Positions 34,037 through 42,804 of a DNA stretch of 64,000 nucleotides are shown piece by piece (the first letter of the stretch is position 1; the number at the start of each line of letters is the position of its first letter). The translations under genes and the position numbers were made by a program. The DNA is from an uncultured Bizionia sp. Its GTDB lineage: Bacteria; Bacteroidota; Bacteroidia; Flavobacteriales; Flavobacteriaceae. The stretch lies in the NCBI GenBank assembly GCA_947496215.1, contig CANMCF010000001.1, forward strand, positions 248,001-312,000. Reading direction: 5' to 3'. The notes under the pieces were generated by a model. The model searched no databases, was not told the origin of the DNA, and saw only the letters and a program-made list of their open reading frames with translations.

Positions 34037-37000
34037 ATGACTATGAAAAAAAACAACACTCTATTTATTCTTTTTTCGTTTTTAAGTGCTTTCCTGTATT
34101 CTCAAAACGAAAACAAAGACAATGTAAGAAGCATTAAAGAGATAATTTCTACTTCTTTTGAAAAGGTAGATGGTAAACAAAGAACCTTTGAGGAAATAAC
34201 CGAAGAGGCAGATGATTTTTTTAAGAGAGAATGTCCAGGACTTACATTTGGTGAATTGTCATCTGGAGACTTTAGAGACGGGGATTTCGTGAAATACCAG
34301 CGGTGGAAAAGTTTTTGGAAATATAGACTTGACGAAGAAGGTATTTTAGCGGATTTTACCAACTTAGTCAATTCGAAGGGAGCAAGTTTCAGTTCGGCTA
34401 GTTGCAATGATTCTGATTTTAGTGTAAACTGGTCCGAGGTCAATTACAATGGTAACTTTGGATACCAAATAGATATGGGAAGGGTAAATAGCATTGGTTT
34501 TCATCCTGTAGATCAAAATACATTTTTAGTTGGGGCTGCATTTGGCGGCTTATGGAAAACGACAGATGGAGGGCAATCTTACGTAAACCTAAACGATGAT
34601 TTGCCACATACATCCGTAGCTGACATTATTTTAGATGCGGGTAATCCCAATAGGGTTTTTATAGCTTTGAGTGACATTGTTTGGTATGGCCCATCTGGAA
34701 TTGGAATCTATGAGTCCAATGATGGGGGAACGACTTTCAATCCAACCAGTCTATCATTTACATTACCACAGAATATAAGGATCTATGAAATGGACGTTAA
34801 TCCCAATAATCCTTCAGAATTTCTTGTGGCGACATCGAATGGTCTATACAGAACAACCAATTATTTTCAATCGAGCACCATATTGGTCAATGGAGATTTT
34901 AGAAGCGTGAAATATAGTTTGAATTCAAATAATGTCTATGCGGGAGGAGCAAACGGAGAATACTATCTAAGTACCAACAATGGTCAAACATTCAACTACA
35001 ACACGGATTTTGGTAGTGGTCAAGTTCGAATTTCGGTATCCAACAAAAGCAATTCTGGATATGTGGCAGTCACAAATTCGAATGCATTGAATGTCTCATC
35101 AAACCATGGATCAAGTTTTTCCCAGTCCACATTGCCTGAATCCAATTGTGTCATTGCATTTGCCAATGGTTCAGACTCAAATTTGATTGTAGGTAATTTC
35201 GATTGCCACAGGTCTTCCAATACGGGAAGTAGCTTTCAGGCCACATCGCATTGGTTGGGGAATGGGGGATTGCCTGTCATTCATGTCGATCAAAGAAATA
35301 TTTACACCAATCCTCTTCAAGCGGATTATGTGTATTATTGTAACGATGGAGGTGTTTTCCGATATTCTGTTTCCAACAATAGTTTTGCAAACCTTTCATC
35401 GGACTTGTTCATAACGCAGTATTATGACATTGCTGTTTCCCAAACGGATGCTTCTGTTCTTGGAGCTGGATCTCAAGACAATGGGAATGTGACAAGGAAT
35501 CAAAACGGGCAATGGCAGAGCTATGAGCCTACTGCAGATGGTATGGGGCAGGAAATAGATTTCAATAATTCCAATATAAGGTATTATTCCATCCAAAATG
35601 GAAATTTAAGGAGATGGAACAATGGGGTACTTAGTTATATTTCTCCTTCTGGACAAGGTGGAAATGGGGCCTGGGAAGCTCCTTTTAAATTGGATCCCAA
35701 TAATTCGGACCGAATTGTCATAGGATACAAAAGCGTATATTCTTCGAATGATAGAGGAAACAATTGGACTAATATTGGGAATAACATAAGTTCAGGCAAT
35801 TTGGAACAATTGGCCATAGCCAAATCCAATTCAAATAAAATATATGCTACGCGATATAATACCCTATATGTCAAAAATAGCAACAACAATAACTGGGTAA
35901 CATACAATACTCCAGTAAATCAACCTATTTCCGATTTGGAGGTACACCCTACAAATGAAAACACGATTTACATATCATATGGAGGTTTTACGGGGAATTC
36001 GAAAGTGTACAAGTCTAATGATGGCGGAGCAAATTGGCAAAATATTTCTTACAACTTGCCTAATGCTCCGATATTGTCATTGGAGACCTACGAGACAATG
36101 GTAGGATCAATATTCATCGGAACATATGATGGTGTGTACTTTTTGGATGATGGAGCCACGACTTGGCAAAAATTTGGTTGTTTGCCCAATACTTCGGTAA
36201 ATGACATTGAAATCCAATATCTAAATGGAGATGATATATATATTGGGACCCATGGTAGAGGGATGTTTAAAGCATCTTTATCGATATTGCAGTGTGGTAC
36301 GGTGGTAACCCCATATGTGAATGATGGTGTTAATTGGTTGCAGCAAGACAATTTGACGATTTGTTTGGGAGCGAATGTTTATTTGGGGATGCAAGATGTT
36401 GGGACGAACAATGTACAAATAGAGTACCCGGATGGAACAATCGACAATTCTCCAGACATAGCAACTGCATGGCAGTTGAACAACATACAAGCCTCCGATT
36501 CTGGAGCATATGTCATTTCATATGACAATGGGGGATGTATTGCCCAACAAAGTATAAACCTAACGGTAGAAACCCCTCTTGCATTGGTTCCTTATGTAAA
36601 TGATGGGACAAGTTGGCTTCAGCAAGGGAATTTGACAGTATGTTCAGGAGGGAACATCTATTTGGGAATACAAAACTTAGGTGTGGACAACGTACAAATA
36701 GAGTATCCGGATGGGACAATTGACAATTCACCAGATATATCCACTGCGTGGCAATTTAACAATGTCCAACCTTCGAATTCAGGAGTATATATCGTCTACT
36801 ATGATAATTTGAACACCTGTGCTTCGAGTAGTCAGAACGTTGTTCTTAATGTATATTCCATGAATCCTGATTTGTCAAATGCCATAGAAGCTAATATAGA
36901 TGGAGGAGGCTTCTCATCCATCAACAATGGAGCAAATGTGGTAATGAACGAAGGGGAGGATTTGGAGCTGAGATTACCAGGCTCTCTTTTTGATGGTACA

Positions 37001-37444
37001 TGGCTATGGACAGCACCAAGTGGTACAACCCATAACACGGAAAATGTCTCTTTTGCTTCTGTTGTAGACAATGACGACGAGGTTGAGGGAGTATGGTCAC
37101 TTCAAGCCAATTTCAATGTGGATTGTGGGAATCCATCAGGTCCACAGAATATGTCATTTACGGTTACGATAGAATCAACTTTGGGAATTGATGAATTGGA
37201 ATTGGAAGGGTTCAACATTTATCCCAATCCAACAACAGGAGAAGTTACGATTACGTTTGGTGGTGAAGTTGAAAAAGCTAATGTCAACATATACAACATG
37301 GTTGGACAATTAACATATGCTATGGTACCAAACATTGTTGATGACAGAGTGCTTTTGGATTTAACTACATTGAGTACAGGTCTATATGTCGTTAAAGTCG
37401 AAACAGACAAGGGTACAGTTACCAAAAGATTGATTGTTGAGTAA
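34037..37444 (+). CDS. Secreted sortilin/BNR-repeat protein with tandem Ig-like domains and T9SS sorting domain
   Basis: A 1135-residue exported protein (the start could also be the ATG at 34043). Signal peptide ending FLYSQ. A beta-propeller of sortilin/VPS10-BNR type follows (about 140-750), with repeats such as GGLWKTTDGGQSY, YESNDGGTTF, YSSNDRGNNWTNIG and YKSNDGGANWQNIS. Two nearly identical 93-residue Ig-like domains (about 757-940) precede one further beta domain and a T9SS type A domain (about 1060-1135: IYPNPTTGEVTI ... IYNMVGQL ... GLYVVKVETDKGTVTKRLIVE). Such propellers occur in secreted glycosidases and adhesins, and no catalytic motif is visible. Its own terminator follows. Confidence 0.9.
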   Translation: MTMKKNNTLFILFSFLSAFLYSQNENKDNVRSIKEIISTSFEKVDGKQRTFEEITEEADDFFKRECPGLTFGELSSGDFRDGDFVKYQRWKSFWKYRLDEEGILADFTNLVNSKGASFSSASCNDSDFSVNWSEVNYNGNFGYQIDMGRVNSIGFHPVDQNTFLVGAAFGGLWKTTDGGQSYVNLNDDLPHTSVADIILDAGNPNRVFIALSDIVWYGPSGIGIYESNDGGTTFNPTSLSFTLPQNIRIYEMDVNPNNPSEFLVATSNGLYRTTNYFQSSTILVNGDFRSVKYSLNSNNVYAGGANGEYYLSTNNGQTFNYNTDFGSGQVRISVSNKSNSGYVAVTNSNALNVSSNHGSSFSQSTLPESNCVIAFANGSDSNLIVGNFDCHRSSNTGSSFQATSHWLGNGGLPVIHVDQRNIYTNPLQADYVYYCNDGGVFRYSVSNNSFANLSSDLFITQYYDIAVSQTDASVLGAGSQDNGNVTRNQNGQWQSYEPTADGMGQEIDFNNSNIRYYSIQNGNLRRWNNGVLSYISPSGQGGNGAWEAPFKLDPNNSDRIVIGYKSVYSSNDRGNNWTNIGNNISSGNLEQLAIAKSNSNKIYATRYNTLYVKNSNNNNWVTYNTPVNQPISDLEVHPTNENTIYISYGGFTGNSKVYKSNDGGANWQNISYNLPNAPILSLETYETMVGSIFIGTYDGVYFLDDGATTWQKFGCLPNTSVNDIEIQYLNGDDIYIGTHGRGMFKASLSILQCGTVVTPYVNDGVNWLQQDNLTICLGANVYLGMQDVGTNNVQIEYPDGTIDNSPDIATAWQLNNIQASDSGAYVISYDNGGCIAQQSINLTVETPLALVPYVNDGTSWLQQGNLTVCSGGNIYLGIQNLGVDNVQIEYPDGTIDNSPDISTAWQFNNVQPSNSGVYIVYYDNLNTCASSSQNVVLNVYSMNPDLSNAIEANIDGGGFSSINNGANVVMNEGEDLELRLPGSLFDGTWLWTAPSGTTHNTENVSFASVVDNDDEVEGVWSLQANFNVDCGNPSGPQNMSFTVTIESTLGIDELELEGFNIYPNPTTGEVTITFGGEVEKANVNIYNMVGQLTYAMVPNIVDDRVLLDLTTLSTGLYVVKVETDKGTVTKRLIVE
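36308..36580 (+). repeat. Tandem duplicated Ig-like domain, copy 1
   Basis: Encodes TPYVNDGVNWLQQDNLTIC...VQIEYPDGTIDNSPDIATAWQ. The next unit (starting 36587) repeats it with a 279-bp period. Many stretches match at nucleotide level (for example GTACAAATAGAGTA), so the duplication is fairly recent. Confidence 0.85.
36587..36853 (+). repeat. Tandem duplicated Ig-like domain, copy 2
   Basis: Encodes VPYVNDGTSWLQQGNLTVC...VQIEYPDGTIDNSPDISTAWQ, 93 residues after copy 1. Conserved Cys, DG and PDGTIDNSPD motifs are kept. Confidence 0.85.
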
Positions 37445-37507
37445 GAAATATGTAAGATTGCAATTTTAATTAATTATAAATAGCCTTTTAAAAAAGTATG
37501 TAAACTT

Positions 37508-37541
37508 AACAACCTATTGAAATTCAATAGGTTGTTTTTTT
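37508..37541 (+). terminator. Rho-independent terminator
   Basis: AACAACCTATTGAA (37508-37521) and TTCAATAGGTTGTT (37523-37536) form a 14-bp perfect stem followed by TTTTT. It lies 63 bp after the T9SS BNR gene and 19 bp before the convergent GDPD gene, so it may serve both. Confidence 0.92.
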
Positions 37542-37559
37542 ATTGAAAAGGTAGACACG

Positions 37560-38693
37560 TTAGTCATTCCAACTAGCGACAGCTTTGGAGGCCTCATCTA
37601 TATAATCGGTAAATATACCATCCACACCTGCATCAAAAAATAGATGATACTCTTCTTCGAAGTTGCCATTACTCCATTGTGTATTTTCATTACGGAACGT
37701 ATAGGGATGAACCAGTAGATTACTTTGGTGAGCCAAGTCTATGAAATTTGTTGGAGGCAATAGCTCTATTTCCCCGGAATCTTCAGTTTTATAGGAAATT
37801 ATAAAAGGTTTCCATGGGCCAATGCCGTCTGCATACTCCGCGACAAAATCCATTCCTTCCTTTGTGGTAAAGAATTCATAGGTTCTAGTATCACCATTTA
37901 CGTGAAAATCAAAAGGGGAGCCATAGGAGATGTAATCACCAGTTGGGACATTATAATCCAGAGAGCCATCTTTTTTGATGTTGTATGTGGAGATTAATTG
38001 GACCAATTTAACAGATGACCTCTCATTGATGTATTGCAAGGGTTCTACTTCGAAGCATTGAACAAAAATAGGCGCATTCTCATGATTAAAATCAGTTGCT
38101 TCCAAGATAGAAAGAAACTTGTCTTCCATTCTGAAATCGAATAGTGCATTATGAAAATAAGGATGTTTCAATTCTGGGTAGATACCAATGATTCTTCCTG
38201 TTCGATAGGACAATTCTTTAGATAGAGCTATGACTTCCTTAAAAGTAGGAATCTCATAAAGGTCATCAAAATCTTTTGGTCTGCCATCATATGCTTGTCT
38301 AGCTTTTAAGGATTTGATTTGAAGTAGTGTAAAGTCGGAAGCGAACCAATCTGTAATTGTTTTTCCATCTAGCTCCTTGGTTGTTCTCAAGTCGGCAAAT
38401 TCTGGTAGATCTGACACATTCGTTGTTCCAGACAAAAAAGGCTCGTGTCTTACAACCAAATGTCCATCTTTTGTCATTACCAAATCCGGTTCTATGAAAT
38501 CAGCTCCCATTTCTACGGCTTTGACATACCCTTCCAAGCAATGCTCGGGAAGGATGGACTGCGCTCCACGATGAGCAATGATTAGAGGTTTTTCATCTTG
38601 ATTGTGATCTCCAAGAGTATCATCTATGAAATCACATGAAGAAATTGCGAATGAACTTAAGAAGAGTATAGAAATAAGATTTAAGGCTTTCAT
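37560..38693 (-). CDS. Lipoprotein glycerophosphodiester phosphodiesterase (GlpQ-like)
   Basis: 377 residues from the ATG at 38693 (MKALNLIS...), with a type II signal peptide and lipobox (AISSC). GDPD TIM-barrel with the catalytic motif IIAHRGAQSILPEHCLEGY (His, Arg, Glu), metal-site DFIEPDLVMTKDGHLVVRHEP (E, D) and catalytic His, and EIELLPPTN later. Hydrolyses glycerophosphodiesters to glycerol-3-phosphate and alcohol at the outer face of a membrane or in the periplasm. With the two phosphatases at 2-7 kb it adds to the phosphate-scavenging capacity in this window, though it is far from them. Confidence 0.94.
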   Translation of the reverse strand: MKALNLISILFLSSFAISSCDFIDDTLGDHNQDEKPLIIAHRGAQSILPEHCLEGYVKAVEMGADFIEPDLVMTKDGHLVVRHEPFLSGTTNVSDLPEFADLRTTKELDGKTITDWFASDFTLLQIKSLKARQAYDGRPKDFDDLYEIPTFKEVIALSKELSYRTGRIIGIYPELKHPYFHNALFDFRMEDKFLSILEATDFNHENAPIFVQCFEVEPLQYINERSSVKLVQLISTYNIKKDGSLDYNVPTGDYISYGSPFDFHVNGDTRTYEFFTTKEGMDFVAEYADGIGPWKPFIISYKTEDSGEIELLPPTNFIDLAHQSNLLVHPYTFRNENTQWSNGNFEEEYHLFFDAGVDGIFTDYIDEASKAVASWND

Positions 38694-38917
38694 TTTTCTT
38701 TGGTTTTTATTTATGACAAGAAACAAAACCAAGATTAGCTGAATGTGAAACGAATGTTATGCTAGCGAAAACATGATGATGATTGAACTGATAACTACTG
38801 CTTGGTGAAGCAATCAACAAATATTTGTCGTTGCTCTATTGTAGTAAATAGTATCTATAAAAGGAAAATACATGTGGAATGGAAAATATAATATCTGAAA
38901 TCAATAATTTTCTGTTG

Positions 38918-38946
38918 TTGCAACTAAATAGAATGTTCTAACTTTG
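38918..38946 (+). promoter_or_regulatory. Bacteroidota-type promoter for yitT-like gene
   Basis: TTG (38918-38920), an 18-nt spacer, then TAACTTTG (38939-38946): a very good match to the consensus. The leader to the ATG at 38968 is about 15-20 nt. Confidence 0.75.
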
Positions 38947-38967
38947 CATTTTTTAATCCCTATTTAA

Positions 38968-39810
38968 ATGAAGAAAGAGTTTCTTAATTATGTTTTTATA
39001 ATTATTGGTTGTGCTTCAATGGCATTTGGAGTAGTAGGCTTTTTAAGTCCTAACAGTATTGCCATGGGCGGTACAGGTGGTTTGGCCATTATTTTCAACA
39101 GTCTTTTCAAAGTCTCAATAGGGATATTGTTTGCAGCCATAAACATTCCATTGTTGCTGGTGAGTATTAAATATCTAGGGAAATATTTCGCCATAAAGAG
39201 CACCATAGCAATATTGATGATTAGTTTGTTTATAGATGTGCTTTCTCAATTCGTAGGCTTGGCTCCCTTGAGCAATGAACCTCTATTGGCCACATTGTAT
39301 GGAGGTGTATCCGTTGGAGCAGGAATAGGTTTTATATTCAAAGGAGGTGGTTCTGCTGGTGGAGGAACTATAATTGCGCGCATTATAACCTCTAAAACCT
39401 CTTTGAAGACAGGGACGGTAATTCTTATTTTAGATACAATCGTTATAATTGCTACTGGAGTTGTTTTTAAAAATGTTGAACTTGCATTATGGAGCATGAT
39501 AAGTATTTTTATTACAACAAAAATGATTGATGTTATTTTGACTGGACGTCCCAATGGCAGGATTGTTCATATTTCCTCACCTAATAATTTAGAAAAGATC
39601 GGTTTGCTAATAAATGATAAAATTGGAGTGAACGGAACTTTGATGAAAGGCAACAACTTAAGTTTAACCCAAGAAAAGCATCTGATTTTTGTTACCATAC
39701 CAGTAAACAGACTAAATGCATTGAGACAATTGGTGCGTACTGAGGATACTTCTGCAAAAATGATTGTAATGGATGCTTCCGAAATGTTGGGAACTAAGTT
39801 TTTAAATTAG
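38968..39810 (+). CDS. YitT family membrane protein with DUF2179
   Basis: A 280-residue inner-membrane protein: five or so membrane helices (about 1-190) with glycine-rich motifs (NSIAMGGTGGLAIIF, FKGGGSAGGGTIIARI), then a C-terminal cytoplasmic DUF2179/ACT-like domain (about 205-270). The YitT family's function is not defined, and transport is suspected. Good promoter just upstream. Convergent with the EamA transporter gene. Confidence 0.94.
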   Translation: MKKEFLNYVFIIIGCASMAFGVVGFLSPNSIAMGGTGGLAIIFNSLFKVSIGILFAAINIPLLLVSIKYLGKYFAIKSTIAILMISLFIDVLSQFVGLAPLSNEPLLATLYGGVSVGAGIGFIFKGGGSAGGGTIIARIITSKTSLKTGTVILILDTIVIIATGVVFKNVELALWSMISIFITTKMIDVILTGRPNGRIVHISSPNNLEKIGLLINDKIGVNGTLMKGNNLSLTQEKHLIFVTIPVNRLNALRQLVRTEDTSAKMIVMDASEMLGTKFLN

Positions 39811-39884
39811 TTTTGGGTATTTTATATTCATGTTTCTCACCATACATATTTGTACAATTGAAATCTTGTTGAGCATTTATTGGT

Positions 39885-40784
39885 TTATGAGTATAAAATC
39901 AAAAATACTCCCATCATGATGCCCAACAATGGAACTAATTTCTTTCTCTTGTTCTTCTCTTTGAAAATGAGACCACCAATTACGACAGCAATTAGTATTT
40001 GACTTCGCTTTATGGCAGATAGCAACATAATTAGCGCATCGGGATCTTGCAAGGCCTTGAAATAGAAATAGTCTGCAGCTTGTAATAGAATACCGACGGC
40101 AACGATGGACCATCTGAATTTAAACGCTTTTCGCTTCTCAGCATAAGGGAACCAAGTAATGGTTAATATAACCAGTAAAATCAGTATGGTATACATACAA
40201 AACCAAAATTGCAATGTTTGCGGGTTCAAGCTTAAACTCTGAATTAAGAACTTATCATACAAACCACTACTGGCCCCTAAAAATGTGGCACCAACAATGG
40301 CAAATATCCATTTGTTGCGTTTAAAGTTCAATCCTTCTTTTTTTCCAATTCTAGAATATAGGATCACTGAGAAGATAATTAGGAAAAAACCCATCCATTG
40401 GTACAAGTTTGGACTTTCCTTATAAATTACAATGGCACCTATAAAGGTGAAAAACGGCCCGGCGGAGCGTATGGGAGTGACTATGGTAATGGGTAAATGC
40501 TTTAAAGCTTGGTAGGCTAAAATCCAAGAACTTGCCATAATGGCTGACTTTATAAAAATAAACCCATGTGTTTGCCAAGAAATATCTTGGAAATCATAGC
40601 CATTCTCCAAGGCGTAGTCAGGATAAAAAATGGAAAAGAGATAAAACGACGCTACAAATAAAAACCCACTCGAAATAGTACCCAAGAGTACTGGGAAAAC
40701 CTCATTTCCTTGTACTGCGTGCTTTTTGCATAAACTGTGTAATCCCAAAAAAAGTGCTGCCAACAGGCCCAAATACATCCACAT
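39885..40784 (-). CDS. EamA/DMT family transporter
   Basis: A 299-residue inner-membrane protein with ten predicted helices in two EamA repeats (about 5-135 and 150-295), the drug/metabolite transporter layout. Motifs are typical rather than specific (TIVTPIRSAGPFFTFIGAIVIYKE; RSQILIAVVIGGLIFKEKNKRKKL). The substrate cannot be inferred. Single gene, transcribed away from the LytTR response-regulator locus. Confidence 0.92.
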   Translation of the reverse strand: MWMYLGLLAALFLGLHSLCKKHAVQGNEVFPVLLGTISSGFLFVASFYLFSIFYPDYALENGYDFQDISWQTHGFIFIKSAIMASSWILAYQALKHLPITIVTPIRSAGPFFTFIGAIVIYKESPNLYQWMGFFLIIFSVILYSRIGKKEGLNFKRNKWIFAIVGATFLGASSGLYDKFLIQSLSLNPQTLQFWFCMYTILILLVILTITWFPYAEKRKAFKFRWSIVAVGILLQAADYFYFKALQDPDALIMLLSAIKRSQILIAVVIGGLIFKEKNKRKKLVPLLGIMMGVFLILYS

Positions 40785-40929
40785 GGCGCGAATATAGTTT
40801 TTTAAGACTTTTTGTAATTATAATATGATATGTTTTTTATAAATAGGCAATAAAACTGAATATGTTTAGGTGATTGAGCATTTCAAATAATGGCTGATTA
40901 ATGGTATTTGTGAATATATGTCGAATGGA

Positions 40930-41631
40930 TTATAATTTATTGTTGTTCAAATAAACCTTTAAAGCTTCTCTATAACTATTCCCAACGGGGATTTCTGAAT
41001 TGTTGACCAGTACACATCTTCCATTGTATTGACTTATTTTCGACAATGGGACGATATACGATTTATGAATTCTCATAAATTTATAAGGACTCAATGCGGT
41101 TTCTATAGATTTTAATGTCTTTAACGCCAAACAATAGTTTTTCCCAGTAATAATCTTGGCATAATCCTTCAACCCTTCAATGTAATCGATGTCCTTTATC
41201 AGAATCTTGATAAATTCATCTCCTCCCTTTACAAAAAAAGAGGGTTCAAGCCTATTTTGATTCTTAATGTTCTCTATACTTTCAAACCGCGAAATGGCTT
41301 TGCAAAGACGTTCAAATGAAATTGGTTTCAATAAATAGTCGATCACTTCCAAATCAAAGCTTTCAACTGCATATTGACTAAAGGACGTAGTCATTATGAA
41401 CTTAGTTCTAGCCTTGGAAAGTCTTACAAGTTCGATCCCAGAAATTTCGGGCATTGCAATGTCTGTAAAGACAACATCTATTTCATGACCTGATTTTAAA
41501 AAATTAAAAGCTTCAACCGAATCTGTAAATGTTTTAATCACTTCAAAATTAGAGAACCGCTTTAAATGATGAGTTAAGACATCAATGGCCAAAGATTCAT
41601 CATCTATTATTATGGTTTTATAAAGGATCAT
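40930..41631 (-). CDS. LytTR family response regulator
   Basis: A 233-residue cytoplasmic regulator. Receiver domain with IIIDDE and phospho-acceptor D57 in VVFTDIAMPE, switch Thr and Lys in MTTSFSQYA and DYLLKPISF. LytTR DNA-binding domain about 135-230 (IDYIEGLKDYAKIITGKNYCLALKTLKSIE ... FMRIHKSYIVPLSKI). The gene lies 5 bp after the LytS-type kinase gene and forms a two-gene operon with it. Confidence 0.95.
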   Translation of the reverse strand: MILYKTIIIDDESLAIDVLTHHLKRFSNFEVIKTFTDSVEAFNFLKSGHEIDVVFTDIAMPEISGIELVRLSKARTKFIMTTSFSQYAVESFDLEVIDYLLKPISFERLCKAISRFESIENIKNQNRLEPSFFVKGGDEFIKILIKDIDYIEGLKDYAKIITGKNYCLALKTLKSIETALSPYKFMRIHKSYIVPLSKISQYNGRCVLVNNSEIPVGNSYREALKVYLNNNKL

Positions 41632-41636
41632 CTAGG

Positions 41637-42647
41637 TTAGTTTAATATTATTTTAAGTTGCGCAGTATAGTTTTTTTCTGTGTTGGAGGTCTTTATGCTT
41701 GATTTCTTCGGATAAAGCAATTGCAAGCGTTGTCTTAAGTTCTCAAGCCCTTTGCCTTCTCGCTTGCTTTCTTGAAAATGCTGTTTGTTAAAAAAACTGT
41801 TTTCTACTGTAAATAGAAGGTCTTTATTCTCAATATTCACGTTGATGCTTACAAATGCATCTTTTGAGTTTGTATAAAACCCATGCTTGAATGCGTTTTC
41901 CACAAGTGTTATCAAAAGAAAAGGCGCTATCAATTTTTCATCGTCATTAGAGTCCTCTATGGTAAGTTCAATACGAGCATCTTTACCAAATCGGATTCTT
42001 TCAATGGCGATGTATTTTTCAATAAAATCTATTTCATTGTTCAATGGGACTTTCCCAAGGTGCGTTTCATCTGTAAGATAGCGCATCATACTTGATAGTT
42101 TTAAAATATAATCGGATGTCTCTGGGTGATTTTTCAAGGAGAGGCTATACAAAGAATTGAATGTATTAAATAGGAAATGTGGATGCAATTGATTCCTCAA
42201 CAATTGTGCTTTGGCTTGATTTAATTCTTCTTTCAATTTTTTGTAACGATTTAGAAGCTCCAATTGATTTACCAAATAGATGCCTGAATAAAATAAAAGC
42301 GATTGTCCCAAAAAGCTTGTGAAGTATTTGAATGTTTCTTGAAATGCAATAACATCATATTTCCTGTAATCTTTGAGTAGTGCCAACAATGCCAGTATGA
42401 TGAGAAAAAGGATTACAGAACCAGCTTTTTTATAGATATTATTCAACTTGAATACAAAATAATATGTTGCATAAGCAATTAAGGCAAATACAAAATTCTC
42501 CATGGCATCACATGTCAGAAAGAAAAGCCAATGATCCGGAAGTAGGGAAAAAGCTCTTCTTAAGAGCTGGAACGTTACAATACCAATTAAAATCACATTG
42601 AAAACGATTTTAATTACCTGTATTGTCTTATGTGATAGTCGTAGCAT
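41637..42647 (-). CDS. LytS-type sensor histidine kinase (PF06580 His_kinase)
   Basis: 336 residues from the ATG at 42647 (MLRLSHKTIQ...). A longer reading from a TTG at 42767 adds 40 residues that look like AT-rich leader. Four membrane helices (about 1-140), then a short coiled coil and the His_kinase domain with phospho-acceptor His in RNQLHPHFLFNTFNSLYSL. HATPase with N box ITLVENAFKHGF and a degenerate GLENLRQRLQLLYP G box. Kinase and LytTR regulator form a pair. The S41 protease gene is divergent with about 157 bp between the starts, so it is a likely target. Confidence 0.9.
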   Translation of the reverse strand: MLRLSHKTIQVIKIVFNVILIGIVTFQLLRRAFSLLPDHWLFFLTCDAMENFVFALIAYATYYFVFKLNNIYKKAGSVILFLIILALLALLKDYRKYDVIAFQETFKYFTSFLGQSLLFYSGIYLVNQLELLNRYKKLKEELNQAKAQLLRNQLHPHFLFNTFNSLYSLSLKNHPETSDYILKLSSMMRYLTDETHLGKVPLNNEIDFIEKYIAIERIRFGKDARIELTIEDSNDDEKLIAPFLLITLVENAFKHGFYTNSKDAFVSINVNIENKDLLFTVENSFFNKQHFQESKREGKGLENLRQRLQLLYPKKSSIKTSNTEKNYTAQLKIILN

Positions 42648-42804
42648 GCTAATTATTGATAAATACAATGTAAATATATAAAAATGATATTCTGTTATGT
42701 CGATTGGAAAAGCTGGTTTGTCTATTAGTTTCCAATGTTTGTCTATATCATTTTTATAAAAACTCAAATTAAAATACGTTTGGTTTCACTTTAAAAATCG
42801 GAAA

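Noticed and set aside
42648-42767. 40-residue N-terminal extension of the LytS-type kinase from TTG
   Set aside because: AT-rich, resembles promoter and leader sequence, and the four membrane helices are complete when starting at the ATG at 42647.
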